Counted from the stretch's first letter, positions 1 to 8,347 are shown. The stretch: 16,063 nt of DNA from an uncultured Streptococcus sp. (GCF_905372115.1 NZ_CAJPNR010000050.1:1-16063), one strand, 5' to 3'. Notes: generated by a model from the sequence alone, not told the origin. A program made the numbers and translations.

Positions 1-60
1 GAGGTGGGACGACGAAATCGAATTCTAACGAATTACCGATTTCTGTCCCACTCTCTTTTT
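1..60. repeat. Long imperfect palindrome followed by T-run; terminator-like intergenic repeat
   Basis: The left arm (1-25) and right arm (30-55) are imperfect inverted repeats around a loop of about 4 bases. The outer GTGGGAC pairs with GTCCCAC and an inner AAATCG pairs with CGATTT. The right arm runs into TTTTT (56-60), so on the plus strand it can act as an intrinsic terminator for a gene outside the window. From memory, very similar GTGGGAC-type palindromes recur between genes in mitis/sanguinis streptococci. Only one copy is visible here, so its repeat status is recollection and its terminator role is inference. Confidence 0.6.
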
Positions 61-87
61 GTGTTTTCCAACATGCAAATTTTAGCA

Positions 88-116
88 TGGAAACTTCGCT
101 CGATATATGGTATAAT
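88..116 (+). promoter_or_regulatory. Extended -10 promoter for the DUF1149 gene
   Basis: A perfect TATAAT (111-116) is preceded by TG one base upstream (108-109), giving an extended -10. A weak -35 (TGGAAA, 88-93) sits 17 bases away. It lies 31 bases before the ATG at 148 and after the hairpin at 1-60, so it probably starts the transcript running from 148 through the ABC-F gene. Confidence 0.7.
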
Positions 117-147
117 GGGCCTATCGCATATTTTTAGGAGAATAAAA

Positions 148-522
148 ATGAACATACAGCGCGAAAAAGAATTTGTTAGTCAATACCATTTTGACGCCCG
201 GAATTTTGAATGGGAAAAAGAAAATGGAACACCTGAAACCAAGGTTGATGTGAATTTCCAATTGGTCAAAAGAGATGTCGAAGCCCACACAACTTCATTG
301 ATTGTGATTTTGACCTTTATGATTGTTTTTGAAAATTTTGTTATCAGCGGAACTATTTCGCAAGCCAACCACATTCACGGTCGTCTTATTGAGGAACCGA
401 GTGAATTTGACCACGATGAAGTAGAAGAGCTGGCTCGGCCTTGCTTAACTATGCTCAACCGCTTAACTTATGAAGTGACAGAAATTGCTCTGGATTTGCC
501 AGGCATTAATTTGGAGTTTTAA
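148..522 (+). CDS. DUF1149 family protein (SecB-like fold, function unknown)
   Basis: This 124-residue protein starts at ATG 148, preceded by TTTAGGAG. The frame stays open upstream to a GTG at 4, but that would read through the palindrome and the promoter, so 148 is chosen. The sequence is mixed alpha/beta with no signal peptide; a hydrophobic run around residues 48-62 (SLIVILTFMIVFENFV) looks like a buried beta strand rather than a helix. I recognise it as DUF1149, a Lactobacillales family I recall being placed with SecB-like folds. If so it could handle unfolded or hydrophobic polypeptides, but no function is established by what is visible. The next gene begins 2 bases after its stop, so the two are co-transcribed and probably translationally coupled. 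Confidence 0.75.
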   Translation: MNIQREKEFVSQYHFDARNFEWEKENGTPETKVDVNFQLVKRDVEAHTTSLIVILTFMIVFENFVISGTISQANHIHGRLIEEPSEFDHDEVEELARPCLTMLNRLTYEVTEIALDLPGINLEF

Positions 523-524
523 TT

Positions 525-1373
525 ATGAAGTTAGCGGTTATCACAGATTCATCGGCCTATCTGCCGGCTTCCCTGCTGGAGAATGAAAATCTTTTCGTCT
601 TGGATATTCCGGTTGTGATTGCTGGTGAGACTTATGTCGAAGGTAGAAACTTAACAGCCAGTGAATTTTATGAAAAAATGGCTCAGTCAGATGAATTGCC
701 CAAGACCAGTCAGCCTAGTATTGCTGAGTTAGAAGAGATTCTCACCATTTTAGACGGCAAAGATTATACCCATGTTCTGGGGCTCTTTCTATCCAGCGGT
801 ATTTCAGGTTTTTATCAAAATATCCAGTATTTGAAAGATGAGTTTCATGGTTTGAAAATTGCCTTTCCGGATTCTAAGATTACCAGCGCTCCGCTCGGTA
901 TCATGGTCCAATCAGCTCTAGAGTGGTCAGCACAAGACCTGGAGTTTGAAGCAATTTTAGCCAATGTCCAGAAGCAGATAGATGGCACAAGTGCTTTTAT
1001 CATGGTGGACGACTTGGACCACTTGGTCAAAGGAGGACGCCTGTCTAACGGTGCAGCTATTCTGGGAAATCTGCTCAGCATCAAGCCTATTCTGTATTTT
1101 AACGATCATGGTGTGATAGAGGTTTTTGAAAAGATTCGGACGGAGAAGAAGGCAACCAAGCGTATGCTGGAACTTGTCCAAGAAAGAACAGCAGGCGGTG
1201 CTTATCAGATTATGGTTATCCATGGCAATGCACCAGAAAAAGCAGCTGATCTACAGCAAAATCTGCTAGATAGCGGTTTTGCTGGCGAAGTTCCTATCGC
1301 AACCTTTGGCAGTGTTATCGGGACGCACTTGGGTGAGGGCAGCGTTGCACTGGGATATATTCCCGTGATTTGA
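525..1373 (+). CDS. DegV family fatty-acid-binding protein (FakB type)
   Basis: This 282-residue protein has the full DegV length. Family landmarks are TDSSAYLP (7-14), TSQPS (61-65), LSSGISG (89-95), the DDLDHLVKGGRLS block (162-174), LSIKPIL (184-190) and VIHGN (231-235). DegV/FakB proteins hold a fatty acid in a closed pocket and present it to the kinase FakA, which makes acyl-phosphate for phospholipid synthesis. FakA is not in this window. Streptococci carry several paralogues and I cannot say which acyl chain this one prefers. The Shine-Dalgarno GGAG (513-516) lies inside the end of the DUF1149 gene. A 40-base gap without a terminator separates it from dapB, so it probably belongs to the same transcript. 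Confidence 0.9.
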   Translation: MKLAVITDSSAYLPASLLENENLFVLDIPVVIAGETYVEGRNLTASEFYEKMAQSDELPKTSQPSIAELEEILTILDGKDYTHVLGLFLSSGISGFYQNIQYLKDEFHGLKIAFPDSKITSAPLGIMVQSALEWSAQDLEFEAILANVQKQIDGTSAFIMVDDLDHLVKGGRLSNGAAILGNLLSIKPILYFNDHGVIEVFEKIRTEKKATKRMLELVQERTAGGAYQIMVIHGNAPEKAADLQQNLLDSGFAGEVPIATFGSVIGTHLGEGSVALGYIPVI

Positions 1374-1413
1374 TTGCTTAAAAGTCAGAACTTGTCTCTG
1401 TAAGGAGGGAAAA

Positions 1414-2181
1414 ATGAGTATCAAAGTTATTATTGCTGGGTTTAAAGGAAAAATGGGTCAAGCAGCCTATAAAATGGTGACAGAAGATCCTGAATTAGAA
1501 TTAGTTGGACTGCTGGATCCTTTTACGGATGAAAAAGAAGTGGCTGGTGTTCCCGTCTTTAATGCCAAGGAAGAATTGGCTGGGCTGGAAGCCCATGTCT
1601 GGGTTGATTTTACAACCCCTAAAGTAGCTTATGACAATACTCGCTTCGCTCTAGACCAGGGATTTTGCCCAGTGGTCGGAACGACAGGATTTACTCCAGA
1701 GCAGTTGGAAGAGTTAATCACGCTGTCTAGGGAATGGGAACTGGGCGGATTAATTGCTCCTAATTTTGCCTTGGGAGCTGTTTTGTTGATGCAGTTTGCG
1801 GCTCAGGCAGCCAAGTATTTCCCGAATGTAGAAATCATTGAACTGCATCATGACCAGAAAAAGGATGCACCGAGCGGGACGGCTATCAACACAGCCGAAC
1901 TCATCAGCAAAGTCAGACCGAGCAAGCAGCAGGGAGCTGCTGATGAGGAAGAGTCTATAGCTGGCGCTCGTGGAGCTGATTTCGACGGCATGCGTATTCA
2001 CTCGGTTCGCTTGCCTGGTCTGGTTGCCCACCAAGAAGTAATCTTCGGCAGCCAGGGAGAGGGATTAACCTTGCGGCATGATTCCTATGACCGTGCTTCC
2101 TTTATGACAGGAGTTAATCTCGCGATTAAAGAAGTTGTCAAACGCTCAGAATTAGTCTATGGATTGGAACATTTACTATGA
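1414..2181 (+). CDS. dapB: 4-hydroxy-tetrahydrodipicolinate reductase
   Basis: DapB reduces 4-hydroxy-tetrahydrodipicolinate with NAD(P)H in the cytoplasmic lysine/diaminopimelate pathway. Streptococci use lysine as the peptidoglycan cross-link residue. The 255 residues show the N-terminal nucleotide-binding motif GFKGKMG (9-15), VVGTTGF (87-93), and the catalytic/substrate signature HHDQKKDAPSGTA (145-157). By comparison with E. coli DapB, His145 would be the proton donor and Lys149 the anion-binding lysine. The C-terminal LRHDSYDRASFMTGV block is intact. The ATG is preceded by a strong AAGGAGGG Shine-Dalgarno. Its last four bases (ATGA, 2178-2181) overlap the start of cca, indicating translational coupling. 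Confidence 0.97.
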   Translation: MSIKVIIAGFKGKMGQAAYKMVTEDPELELVGLLDPFTDEKEVAGVPVFNAKEELAGLEAHVWVDFTTPKVAYDNTRFALDQGFCPVVGTTGFTPEQLEELITLSREWELGGLIAPNFALGAVLLMQFAAQAAKYFPNVEIIELHHDQKKDAPSGTAINTAELISKVRPSKQQGAADEEESIAGARGADFDGMRIHSVRLPGLVAHQEVIFGSQGEGLTLRHDSYDRASFMTGVNLAIKEVVKRSELVYGLEHLL

Positions 2182-3377
2182 GATTAGAAACTCTGCCTTC
2201 TGAATTTCAGGAGGCTTTGCCAGTATTAGAGAAGATAAAAGCGGCTGGCTTTGAAGCTTATTTTGTTGGAGGCTCCGTTCGCGATGCCCTTTTGCAGCGA
2301 CCTATTCACGATGTGGATATCGCTAGCTCCAGCTATCCTGAGGAAACCAAGCGTATCTTTGACCGGACAGTTGATGTGGGGATTGAGCATGGGACTGTCT
2401 TGGTTCTGGAAAACAACCGTGAATACGAAGTGACGACTTTCCGGACCGAGGATGTTTATGTGGACTACCGCAGGCCCAGTAAGGTTTCTTTTGTGCGCTC
2501 TTTGGAGGAAGATCTTAAGCGGCGCGATTTCACCATCAATGCTCTAGCTTTGGATGAAAACGGCCAGGTCATCGATCTTTTCCAAGGCTTGGATGACTTA
2601 GAAAATCGGATTTTGCGGGCAGTTGGAACTGCTGCAGAGCGCTTTAATGAAGATGCTCTCCGTATCATGCGGGGCTTTCGTTTTCAGGCTGCCTTGGATT
2701 TTGACTTGGAGCAAGATACTTTTGTAGCTATGAAGGATTGTGCTCCCTTGCTGGAAAAGATTTCAGTCGAACGAATTTTTATCGAGTTCGACAAGCTACT
2801 GCTGGCTCCATTTTGGCGCAAGGGTTTAGAGGCACTCTTGACAAGCGGTGCTATAGAATTTTTGCCAGATTTGAAGGAAAGCAGAGCTAAGTTAGAAAGG
2901 CTCTTTGACTTGGCTTCAGATTTTCGCTTTTCAGCATCCGAGCAAGCTTGGTCAGCCATTTTACTGGCTTTAGATGTGCAAAATGTCAAAGGCTTTCTAA
3001 AAAAATGGAAGACCTCTCGTGAATTTGCCAAGAAAGTAGAAGATTTGATTGAGATTGCGGTCATTCGCTCAGAACGAGACTTGACCAAGCGAGACTGCTA
3101 TGACTATGACATTGACTTATTGCTACAAGCAGAAGAGCTTCGGGAGGCACAAGGTTTGTCAGTTGATTTCTCTGCGATTCAGAATCTTGATGCCAGTTTG
3201 ACTATTCATAGTAAGCAGGAAATGGTGGTCAATGGCGGCATGCTGATGCGGGAGTTCGGCTTTGAGCCAGGACCAAAACTTGGCCAAATTTTGAAAGAGT
3301 TGGAATACGCTATTGTAGATGGCTACTTACCTAATGATTTAGAGGCCATTTACGCTTATATCAAGGAGAAGAAATGA
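2178..3377 (+). CDS. cca: CCA tRNA nucleotidyltransferase (class II, Bacillus/streptococcal type)
   Basis: The enzyme adds or repairs the 3'-terminal CCA of tRNAs without a nucleic-acid template. The 399 residues show, in order, GGSVRD (31-36), the metal-binding DVD (45-47) with flanking IASSS, RRDFTINAL (115-123), and the base-selecting EDALRIMRGFRF block (158-169). A helical, less conserved C-terminal half for tRNA binding follows. The length fits the single-polypeptide class II enzymes of Firmicutes. No HD phosphohydrolase domain of the Gram-negative type is apparent. It overlaps dapB by 4 bases and the ABC-F gene by 4 bases (ATGA at both ends). This links lysine biosynthesis, tRNA maturation and a ribosome-associated ATPase on one transcript. 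Confidence 0.96.
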   Translation: MRLETLPSEFQEALPVLEKIKAAGFEAYFVGGSVRDALLQRPIHDVDIASSSYPEETKRIFDRTVDVGIEHGTVLVLENNREYEVTTFRTEDVYVDYRRPSKVSFVRSLEEDLKRRDFTINALALDENGQVIDLFQGLDDLENRILRAVGTAAERFNEDALRIMRGFRFQAALDFDLEQDTFVAMKDCAPLLEKISVERIFIEFDKLLLAPFWRKGLEALLTSGAIEFLPDLKESRAKLERLFDLASDFRFSASEQAWSAILLALDVQNVKGFLKKWKTSREFAKKVEDLIEIAVIRSERDLTKRDCYDYDIDLLLQAEELREAQGLSVDFSAIQNLDASLTIHSKQEMVVNGGMLMREFGFEPGPKLGQILKELEYAIVDGYLPNDLEAIYAYIKEKK

Positions 3378-5242
3378 GCGATTTTATCGTTGAAAAGCTA
3401 ACTAAATCAGTAGGAGATAAGACTGTTTTTCGAGACATTTCCTTTATTATTCATGATCTGGATCGGATTGGTCTGATTGGTGTCAATGGAACAGGAAAGA
3501 CAACGCTCCTGGATGTCTTGTCGGGCAAGTCGGGCTTTGATGGAGATGTCAGCCCTTTTTCTGCTAAGACGGGCTATAAGATTGCTTATCTGACTCAGGA
3601 GCCTGATTTTGATGAGGATCAGACGGTGCTGGATACGGTTTTGTCCAGTGATTTACGAGAAATGCAGTTGATTCGAGAGTATGAGCTGCTCCTGACGGCT
3701 TATGATGAAAGTCAACAGTCAAGACTAGAAGCGGTTATGGCCGAGATGGACTCGCTCCATGCTTGGGAAATCGAAAGTCAGGTCAAGACGGTTCTGTCCA
3801 AGCTTGGTCTGACAAATCTGTCTCTCAAGGTTGGTCAGTTATCAGGAGGCCTTCGTCGCCGAGTTCAGCTGGCTCAAGTTCTCTTAGGTGATGCTGATTT
3901 GCTCTTGCTGGACGAGCCGACTAACCACCTAGATATCGATACCATTGAATGGCTGACGCATTTCTTGAAAAATTCTAAGAAGACCGTTCTTTTCATCACC
4001 CATGATCGCTATTTCTTGGATAACATTTCAACTCGGATTTTTGAGCTAGATGGCGGTCGCTTGATTGAATATCAAGGAAATTATCAAGACTATGTCCGTC
4101 TTAAGGCGGAGCAAGATGAACGGGATGCGGCCTTGCTTCATAAGAAACAGCAACTGTACAAGCAGGAGCTATCCTGGATGCGGCGGCAGCCCCAGGCGCG
4201 GGCAACCAAGCAACAGGCTCGTATCAATCGTTTCCATGACCTAAAGAAAGATTTGGCAGGCCAGACGACTGATAGCAACCTGGAAATGAACTTTGAAACG
4301 AACCGTATCGGTAAGAAGGTTATCGAGTTTCAAAACGTAGACTTTGCTTATGACCAGAAGCCTATTCTCTCTCAGTTTAGCCTTTTAATCCAGAACAAGG
4401 ACCGTATTGGGATTGTTGGAGATAACGGTGTCGGCAAGTCAACCTTGCTCAATCTGATTGCCGGTAAACTTCATCCTCAGGCTGGTCAGCTCATTATCGG
4501 AGAGACAGTCCGAGTGGCCTATTTCTCTCAGCAGATTGAGGGCTTGGATGAGTCTAAGCGAGTCATTAATTACCTGCAAGAAATAGCAGAGGAGGTCAAG
4601 ATAGGCAGCGGGACGATTTCCATTGCAGAGCTCTTGGAGCAGTTTCTTTTTCCTCGGTCTACTCATGGGACTTTAATCGAAAAGCTTTCTGGCGGAGAGA
4701 AAAAGCGGCTGTATCTGCTCAAGCTTCTCTTAGAAAAGCCGAATGTCTTGCTTCTTGACGAGCCGACCAATGATTTGGATATTGCGACTCTGACGGTCTT
4801 GGAGAATTTTCTGCAAGGCTTTGCCGGGCCAGTTATTACAGTCAGCCACGACCGTTATTTCCTGGACAAGGTAGCCAGCAAGATTTTGGCTTTTGAGGAT
4901 GGAAGTATCAGAGAGTTTTTCGGAAATTACACTGACTACTTGGATGAAAAAGCCTTTCTGGCAGAAAGCTCTGCCATTTCCCAAAAGGTGGAAAAGGAAA
5001 AATCGGCCAAAGTGCGCGAGGAGAAAAAGCGCATGACCTACTTTGAAAAGCAGGAGTGGGAGTCTATTGAGGCCGATATCGAGGCGCTGGAGGAGCAGAT
5101 TTCTGAGATTGAAGCAGTCATGCAGGAGAATGGCTCTGACTTTGCTCGCCTGTCTCAACTCCAGCAAGAACTGGATGAGCAGAACGAAAAATTGCTGGAA
5201 AAATACGAGCGCTATGAATACCTAAGTGGGTTAGATGGATGA
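3374..5242 (+). CDS. ABC-F family ribosome-associated ATPase (Uup/YfmR-like)
   Basis: A soluble tandem-ATPase protein of 622 residues with no membrane segments. The first cassette has Walker A GVNGTGKT (36-43), signature LSGG (156-159), Walker B LLLLDEP (176-182) and H-loop His210. The second has Walker A GDNGVGKS (349-356), LSGGE (438-442) and LLLDEP (459-464). The charged linker (about 240-300, rich in K/Q/R) matches the P-site tRNA interaction motif of ABC-F proteins. The last 75 or so residues form a Glu/Lys-rich coiled coil typical of the Uup branch. ABC-F proteins act in the ribosomal E site to rescue or prevent stalling, and some members give antibiotic resistance. The Uup-like ending and the housekeeping context favour a translation-factor role, which is inference. 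Start by ATGA overlap with cca. Confidence 0.9.
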   Translation: MSDFIVEKLTKSVGDKTVFRDISFIIHDLDRIGLIGVNGTGKTTLLDVLSGKSGFDGDVSPFSAKTGYKIAYLTQEPDFDEDQTVLDTVLSSDLREMQLIREYELLLTAYDESQQSRLEAVMAEMDSLHAWEIESQVKTVLSKLGLTNLSLKVGQLSGGLRRRVQLAQVLLGDADLLLLDEPTNHLDIDTIEWLTHFLKNSKKTVLFITHDRYFLDNISTRIFELDGGRLIEYQGNYQDYVRLKAEQDERDAALLHKKQQLYKQELSWMRRQPQARATKQQARINRFHDLKKDLAGQTTDSNLEMNFETNRIGKKVIEFQNVDFAYDQKPILSQFSLLIQNKDRIGIVGDNGVGKSTLLNLIAGKLHPQAGQLIIGETVRVAYFSQQIEGLDESKRVINYLQEIAEEVKIGSGTISIAELLEQFLFPRSTHGTLIEKLSGGEKKRLYLLKLLLEKPNVLLLDEPTNDLDIATLTVLENFLQGFAGPVITVSHDRYFLDKVASKILAFEDGSIREFFGNYTDYLDEKAFLAESSAISQKVEKEKSAKVREEKKRMTYFEKQEWESIEADIEALEEQISEIEAVMQENGSDFARLSQLQQELDEQNEKLLEKYERYEYLSGLDG

Positions 5243-5282
5243 AAGAGGTAGTGTTTAGGCAGAAATCTAAACGGAGGCATCT

Positions 5283-5693
5283 ATGAAACTAAGATTGGAA
5301 AATAACGACTCAAAGACAACACAAGAACTGGGAAATTTAATCAGAGCCTACAATCAATCTAAGAGGGAGCCATCCAAAAGTGAGCCTCTTAATATCTATG
5401 TAGAAGATGAACAAGGAAATCTGCTAGCCGGTATGTCGGCCGAAACTTTTGGTAATTGGCTGGAGATTGAGTATTTGTATGTGAACGAGGATTTGCGAGG
5501 GCAAGGCATAGGATCAGAAATACTGTACAGGGCTGAACAGGAAGCTAGAGAAAGGAAATGCAAATATTCGTTTGTGGATACGTATCAGTTTCAAGCCCCA
5601 GATTTTTATAAAAAGCACGGCTATACAGAAGTGTTTGCGCTGAAAGACTATCCGTATACTGGTGAAAGATATTATTATACAAAAGAGTTGTGA
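5283..5693 (+). CDS. GNAT family N-acetyltransferase
   Basis: This 136-residue protein is one GNAT domain. The acetyl-CoA pyrophosphate-binding loop is RGQGIG (72-77) in the context YVNEDLRGQGIGSEIL (66-81), followed by the beta5-alpha4 region with PDFYKKHGY (106-114), a common GNAT element. The acceptor substrate cannot be read from sequence. Transfer could be to a small amine or a protein amino group. The ATG is preceded by GGAGG (5274-5278), and the gene lies 40 bases after the ABC-F stop with no terminator between. It may therefore be the distal gene of that transcript. No terminator is evident after it before the glucokinase promoter. Confidence 0.88.
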   Translation: MKLRLENNDSKTTQELGNLIRAYNQSKREPSKSEPLNIYVEDEQGNLLAGMSAETFGNWLEIEYLYVNEDLRGQGIGSEILYRAEQEARERKCKYSFVDTYQFQAPDFYKKHGYTEVFALKDYPYTGERYYYTKEL

Positions 5694-5746
5694 GTTTACT
5701 TGGGGAATAAAGATTAATTTGCTTTTCATTTTTCTTTATGCAAACC

Positions 5747-5775
5747 TTTTCCTTACTAAAAAAATCTGATATAAT
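5747..5775 (+). promoter_or_regulatory. Promoter of glucokinase gene
   Basis: A perfect TATAAT (5770-5775) lies 17 bases after a poor -35 (TTTTCC, 5747-5752) in AT-rich DNA, 30 bases before the glk ATG. I see no cre-like element here. Confidence 0.6.
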
Positions 5776-5805
5776 GATGATAAATAAAACACAGAGGAGA
5801 ACATC

Positions 5806-6765
5806 ATGTCAAAAAAAATAATCGGAATTGACCTTGGCGGAACATCTATTAAATTTGCTATTTTGACTTCAGAGGGCGAAATTCAGGAAAAATGGTCCAT
5901 TAAAACCAATATTTTGGACGAGGGTAGCCACATCGTAGATGATATGATTGAGTCAATCCTGCATCGTTTGGACTTGCTTCAGCTTTCAGCAGAGGATTTT
6001 ATCGGGATTGGTATGGGCTCGCCAGGAGTAGTTGACCGTGAGAAAGGGACTGTTATTGGTGCTTACAATCTCAATTGGAAGACGCTGCAGCCGGTAAAGG
6101 ATAAGATTGAAAAAGCGACTGGGATTCCTTTCTATATTGACAACGACGCTAACGTTGCCGCTTTGGGTGAACGCTGGATGGGAGCTGGAGAAAACCAGCC
6201 TGATGTAGTCTTTATGACACTGGGTACAGGTGTTGGCGGAGGAATTGTTGCCGAAGGCAAGCTCTTGCACGGACTTGCTGGGGCAGCAGGAGAGTTGGGC
6301 CACATCACTGTTGACTTTGATCAGCCTATTCAATGTACTTGTGGCAAGAAGGGCTGCCTAGAGACTGTGGCATCTGCGACTGGTATTGTCAATCTGACTC
6401 GCCGCTATGCTGATGAATATGCTGGTGATGCCGAGTTGAAAAAACTGATTGACAATGGTGAGGATGTCAATGCGAAGATCGCCTTTGACTTGGCGAAAGA
6501 AGGCGATGAGCTGGCTCTGATTGTCTATCGCAATTTCGCTCGCTATCTAGGAATTGCCTGTGCCAATATCGGCTCTATCCTCAACCCATCTACAATCGTT
6601 ATCGGGGGTGGTGTATCAGCTGCAGGTGATTTCCTGCTGGATGGCGTACGCAAGGTTTATGAAGAGAATAGCTTCCCGCAGGTTCGTACTTCAACCAAGT
6701 TGGCCTTGGCTACTCTTGGAAATGATGCTGGTGTTATCGGAGCAGCATCATTGGTTTTACAATAA
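5806..6765 (+). CDS. glk: Glucokinase, ROK family
   Basis: It phosphorylates cytoplasmic glucose to glucose-6-phosphate with ATP, serving glucose that enters outside the PTS or is released from disaccharides. The 319 residues carry the phosphate-binding motif IGIDLGGTS (6-14), DNDANVAALGE (112-122, with Asp114 as expected catalytic base), LGTGVGGG (139-146), and the ROK zinc site: His166 followed by CTCGKKGCLE (177-186), giving Cys177, Cys179 and Cys184. A C-terminal VIGGGVSAAGD block completes the fold. There is no N-terminal helix-turn-helix, so this is the kinase branch of ROK rather than a repressor. The start ATG has GAGGAGA just upstream. The unit is closed by the terminator at 6789-6821. 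Confidence 0.93.
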   Translation: MSKKIIGIDLGGTSIKFAILTSEGEIQEKWSIKTNILDEGSHIVDDMIESILHRLDLLQLSAEDFIGIGMGSPGVVDREKGTVIGAYNLNWKTLQPVKDKIEKATGIPFYIDNDANVAALGERWMGAGENQPDVVFMTLGTGVGGGIVAEGKLLHGLAGAAGELGHITVDFDQPIQCTCGKKGCLETVASATGIVNLTRRYADEYAGDAELKKLIDNGEDVNAKIAFDLAKEGDELALIVYRNFARYLGIACANIGSILNPSTIVIGGGVSAAGDFLLDGVRKVYEENSFPQVRTSTKLALATLGNDAGVIGAASLVLQ

Positions 6766-6788
6766 ATTATACAAGTTTGCTTTATTTG

Positions 6789-6821
6789 TTCTCCTGCAGA
6801 AAGGTCTGTAGGAGAATTTTT
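6789..6821 (+). terminator. Intrinsic terminator after glk
   Basis: A 12-base arm (6789-6800) and its partner (6805-6816), with a single G-T wobble, enclose the loop AAGG and are followed by TTTTT. Strong stem and short loop. It separates glk from thyA. Confidence 0.9.
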
Positions 6822-6831
6822 ATAGAAAATT

Positions 6832-6840
6832 TGCTATACT
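6832..6840 (+). promoter_or_regulatory. Extended -10 promoter for thyA
   Basis: TGCTATACT (6832-6840) is an extended -10 element immediately after the glk terminator and 30 bases before the thyA ATG. The -35 position falls in the terminator's right arm and is not consensus-like, so the extended -10 probably carries recognition. Confidence 0.6.
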
Positions 6841-6870
6841 AGAAAAAGCTCACTGAACGAAGGAGAAATC

Positions 6871-7710
6871 ATGACGTTAGCAGATACGATTTTCAAAGAG
6901 AATATTAAAAAGATTATGGAGCAAGGTGTTTTTTCTGAAAATGCTCGTCCGCGCTACAAGGATGGAAATGTGGCCAATTCCAAATATATCACTGGTTCTT
7001 TTGCGGAATACGATTTGAGCAAGAGAGAGTTCCCAATCACGACTCTGCGCCCTATTGCTATCAAGTCTGCCATCAAGGAAGTACTCTGGATCTATCAAGA
7101 TCAGTCTAATAGCTTAGAATTGCTCAATGACAAATACAATGTTCACTATTGGAATGACTGGGAAGTTGGCGATACGGGTACTATCGGGCAGCGCTACGGA
7201 GCAGTTGTCAAGAAGCACAATATTATCAATAAAATTCTCCAACAGCTGGAAGCCAATCCTTGGAACCGTCGCAATATCATCTCTCTCTGGGATTATGAAG
7301 CTTTTGAAGAAACAGATGGCTTGCTTCCATGCGCTTTTCAGACCATGTTTGATGTTCGGCGTGTAGATGGAGACATTTATCTGGATGCGACTCTTACTCA
7401 GCGCTCAAATGATATGTTGGTTGCTCATCACATCAATGCTATGCAGTATGTGGCTCTGCAGATGATGATTGCTAAGCATTTTGGCTGGAAGGTCGGCAAG
7501 TTCTTTTACTTTATCAATAACTTGCATATCTATGATAATCAGTTCGACCAGGCGGAAGAGCTCTTGCGCCGCGAACCCAGCGACTGCCAACCTCGACTCC
7601 TTTTAAATGTACCTGATGGGACTAGTTTCTTTGATATCAAAGCAGAAGATTTTGAGTTGCTGGACTATGATCCCGTTAAACCTCAGCTGAAGTTCGATTT
7701 GGCTATTTAA
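6871..7710 (+). CDS. thyA: Thymidylate synthase
   Basis: ThyA methylates dUMP to dTMP using 5,10-methylene-tetrahydrofolate, releasing dihydrofolate. The 279-residue protein has the catalytic cysteine in LLPCAFQ (Cys154), the folate/dUMP segment QRSND (177-181), WNRRNI (131-136) contacting the dUMP phosphate, and NLHIYDNQ near the C-terminus. The motif after the active site reads QRSNDMLVAHHINAMQY rather than the E. coli-like RSCDVFLGLPFN; I recall this variant as usual for streptococcal and some phage enzymes, so I do not count it as a defect. AAGGAGA precedes the ATG. DHFR, which regenerates the cofactor from this reaction's product, follows 124 bases downstream with its own promoter. Confidence 0.97.
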   Translation: MTLADTIFKENIKKIMEQGVFSENARPRYKDGNVANSKYITGSFAEYDLSKREFPITTLRPIAIKSAIKEVLWIYQDQSNSLELLNDKYNVHYWNDWEVGDTGTIGQRYGAVVKKHNIINKILQQLEANPWNRRNIISLWDYEAFEETDGLLPCAFQTMFDVRRVDGDIYLDATLTQRSNDMLVAHHINAMQYVALQMMIAKHFGWKVGKFFYFINNLHIYDNQFDQAEELLRREPSDCQPRLLLNVPDGTSFFDIKAEDFELLDYDPVKPQLKFDLAI

Positions 7711-7798
7711 AGATTTTGATAAGTGTATGCGAAAACTGCCAACCTCAGCAAAAGTTCTGCTTGAATCATACTTTAAACATGCCTTTTTACAGCAAATT

Positions 7799-7807
7799 TG
7801 ATAGAAT
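7799..7807 (+). promoter_or_regulatory. Extended -10 promoter for the folA-clpX-engB unit
   Basis: TGATAGAAT (7799-7807) is an extended -10 (TG, one base, TAGAAT) 27 bases before the DHFR start. No good -35 lies at the usual spacing. It sits in the 124-base thyA-folA gap, where I see no terminator, so read-through from thyA is also possible. Confidence 0.5.
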
Positions 7808-7834
7808 AGAGTTACTAATACAAAGGATAAAAGG

Positions 7835-8347
7835 ATGACAAAGAAGATTATTGCCATTTGGGCTCAGGCAGAGGATGGTCTGATTGGAAAAGACAAGGTC
7901 ATGCCATGGCATCTCCCGGCAGAATTGCAGCATTTTAAAGCAACAACCACTGGACATGCTATTTTAATGGGGCGTGTGACCTTTGATGGTCTGCAGCGTC
8001 GCGTTTTGCCAAATCGAATAAGTCTGATTTTGAGCAAGGATAAGAACTATCAAGTTGACAATGAAAATGTCTTGTTGTTCAGCAATGTGGAAGATGTCTT
8101 GGAGTGGTACCACAAGCAGGATAGAAACTTGTATATTATCGGCGGAGCGCAAATTATCAGAGCTTTTGAGCCGTATTTGGAAGAATTGATTCAGACTCAG
8201 ATTGCTGCTAAACTTGAAGGAGATACCTATTTCCCTGAGACATTTGACTGGGCTCCTTATCAGGAAGTTAGCAGTGAATTTTATGCTAAAGATGAAAAGA
8301 ACCCTTATGATTTCACTATAAAAAGATACCAAAGGAAGGACTCGTAA
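7835..8347 (+). CDS. folA: Dihydrofolate reductase
   Basis: The enzyme reduces dihydrofolate to tetrahydrofolate with NADPH, recycling the product of the adjacent ThyA. The 170 residues show the active-site PWHLPAE (24-30), with Glu30 in place of the E. coli Asp27 position, HAILMGRVTFDG (41-52) for NADPH binding, NLYIIGG (98-104) and the C-terminal KNPYDFTIKRYQ. The residue matching the pneumococcal Ile100 site is Ile102, and no leucine substitution of the kind linked to trimethoprim resistance is present. The ATG is preceded by AAAGGATAAAAGG. The Shine-Dalgarno of the next small gene lies inside its last codons, indicating coupling. Confidence 0.96.
   Translation: MTKKIIAIWAQAEDGLIGKDKVMPWHLPAELQHFKATTTGHAILMGRVTFDGLQRRVLPNRISLILSKDKNYQVDNENVLLFSNVEDVLEWYHKQDRNLYIIGGAQIIRAFEPYLEELIQTQIAAKLEGDTYFPETFDWAPYQEVSSEFYAKDEKNPYDFTIKRYQRKDS

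Noticed and set aside
4..147. N-terminal extension of the DUF1149 gene from a GTG at 4
   Set aside because: It would translate the palindrome, its T-run and the promoter. ATG 148 has a proper ribosome-binding site and gives the expected family length.
7711..7834. Terminator or structured leader between thyA and folA
   Set aside because: No stem followed by a T-run could be found; only an extended -10 is convincing.
7835..8347. Trimethoprim-resistant DHFR
   Set aside because: The residue aligned with the pneumococcal Ile100 site is isoleucine (Ile102) and the active-site block looks wild-type.
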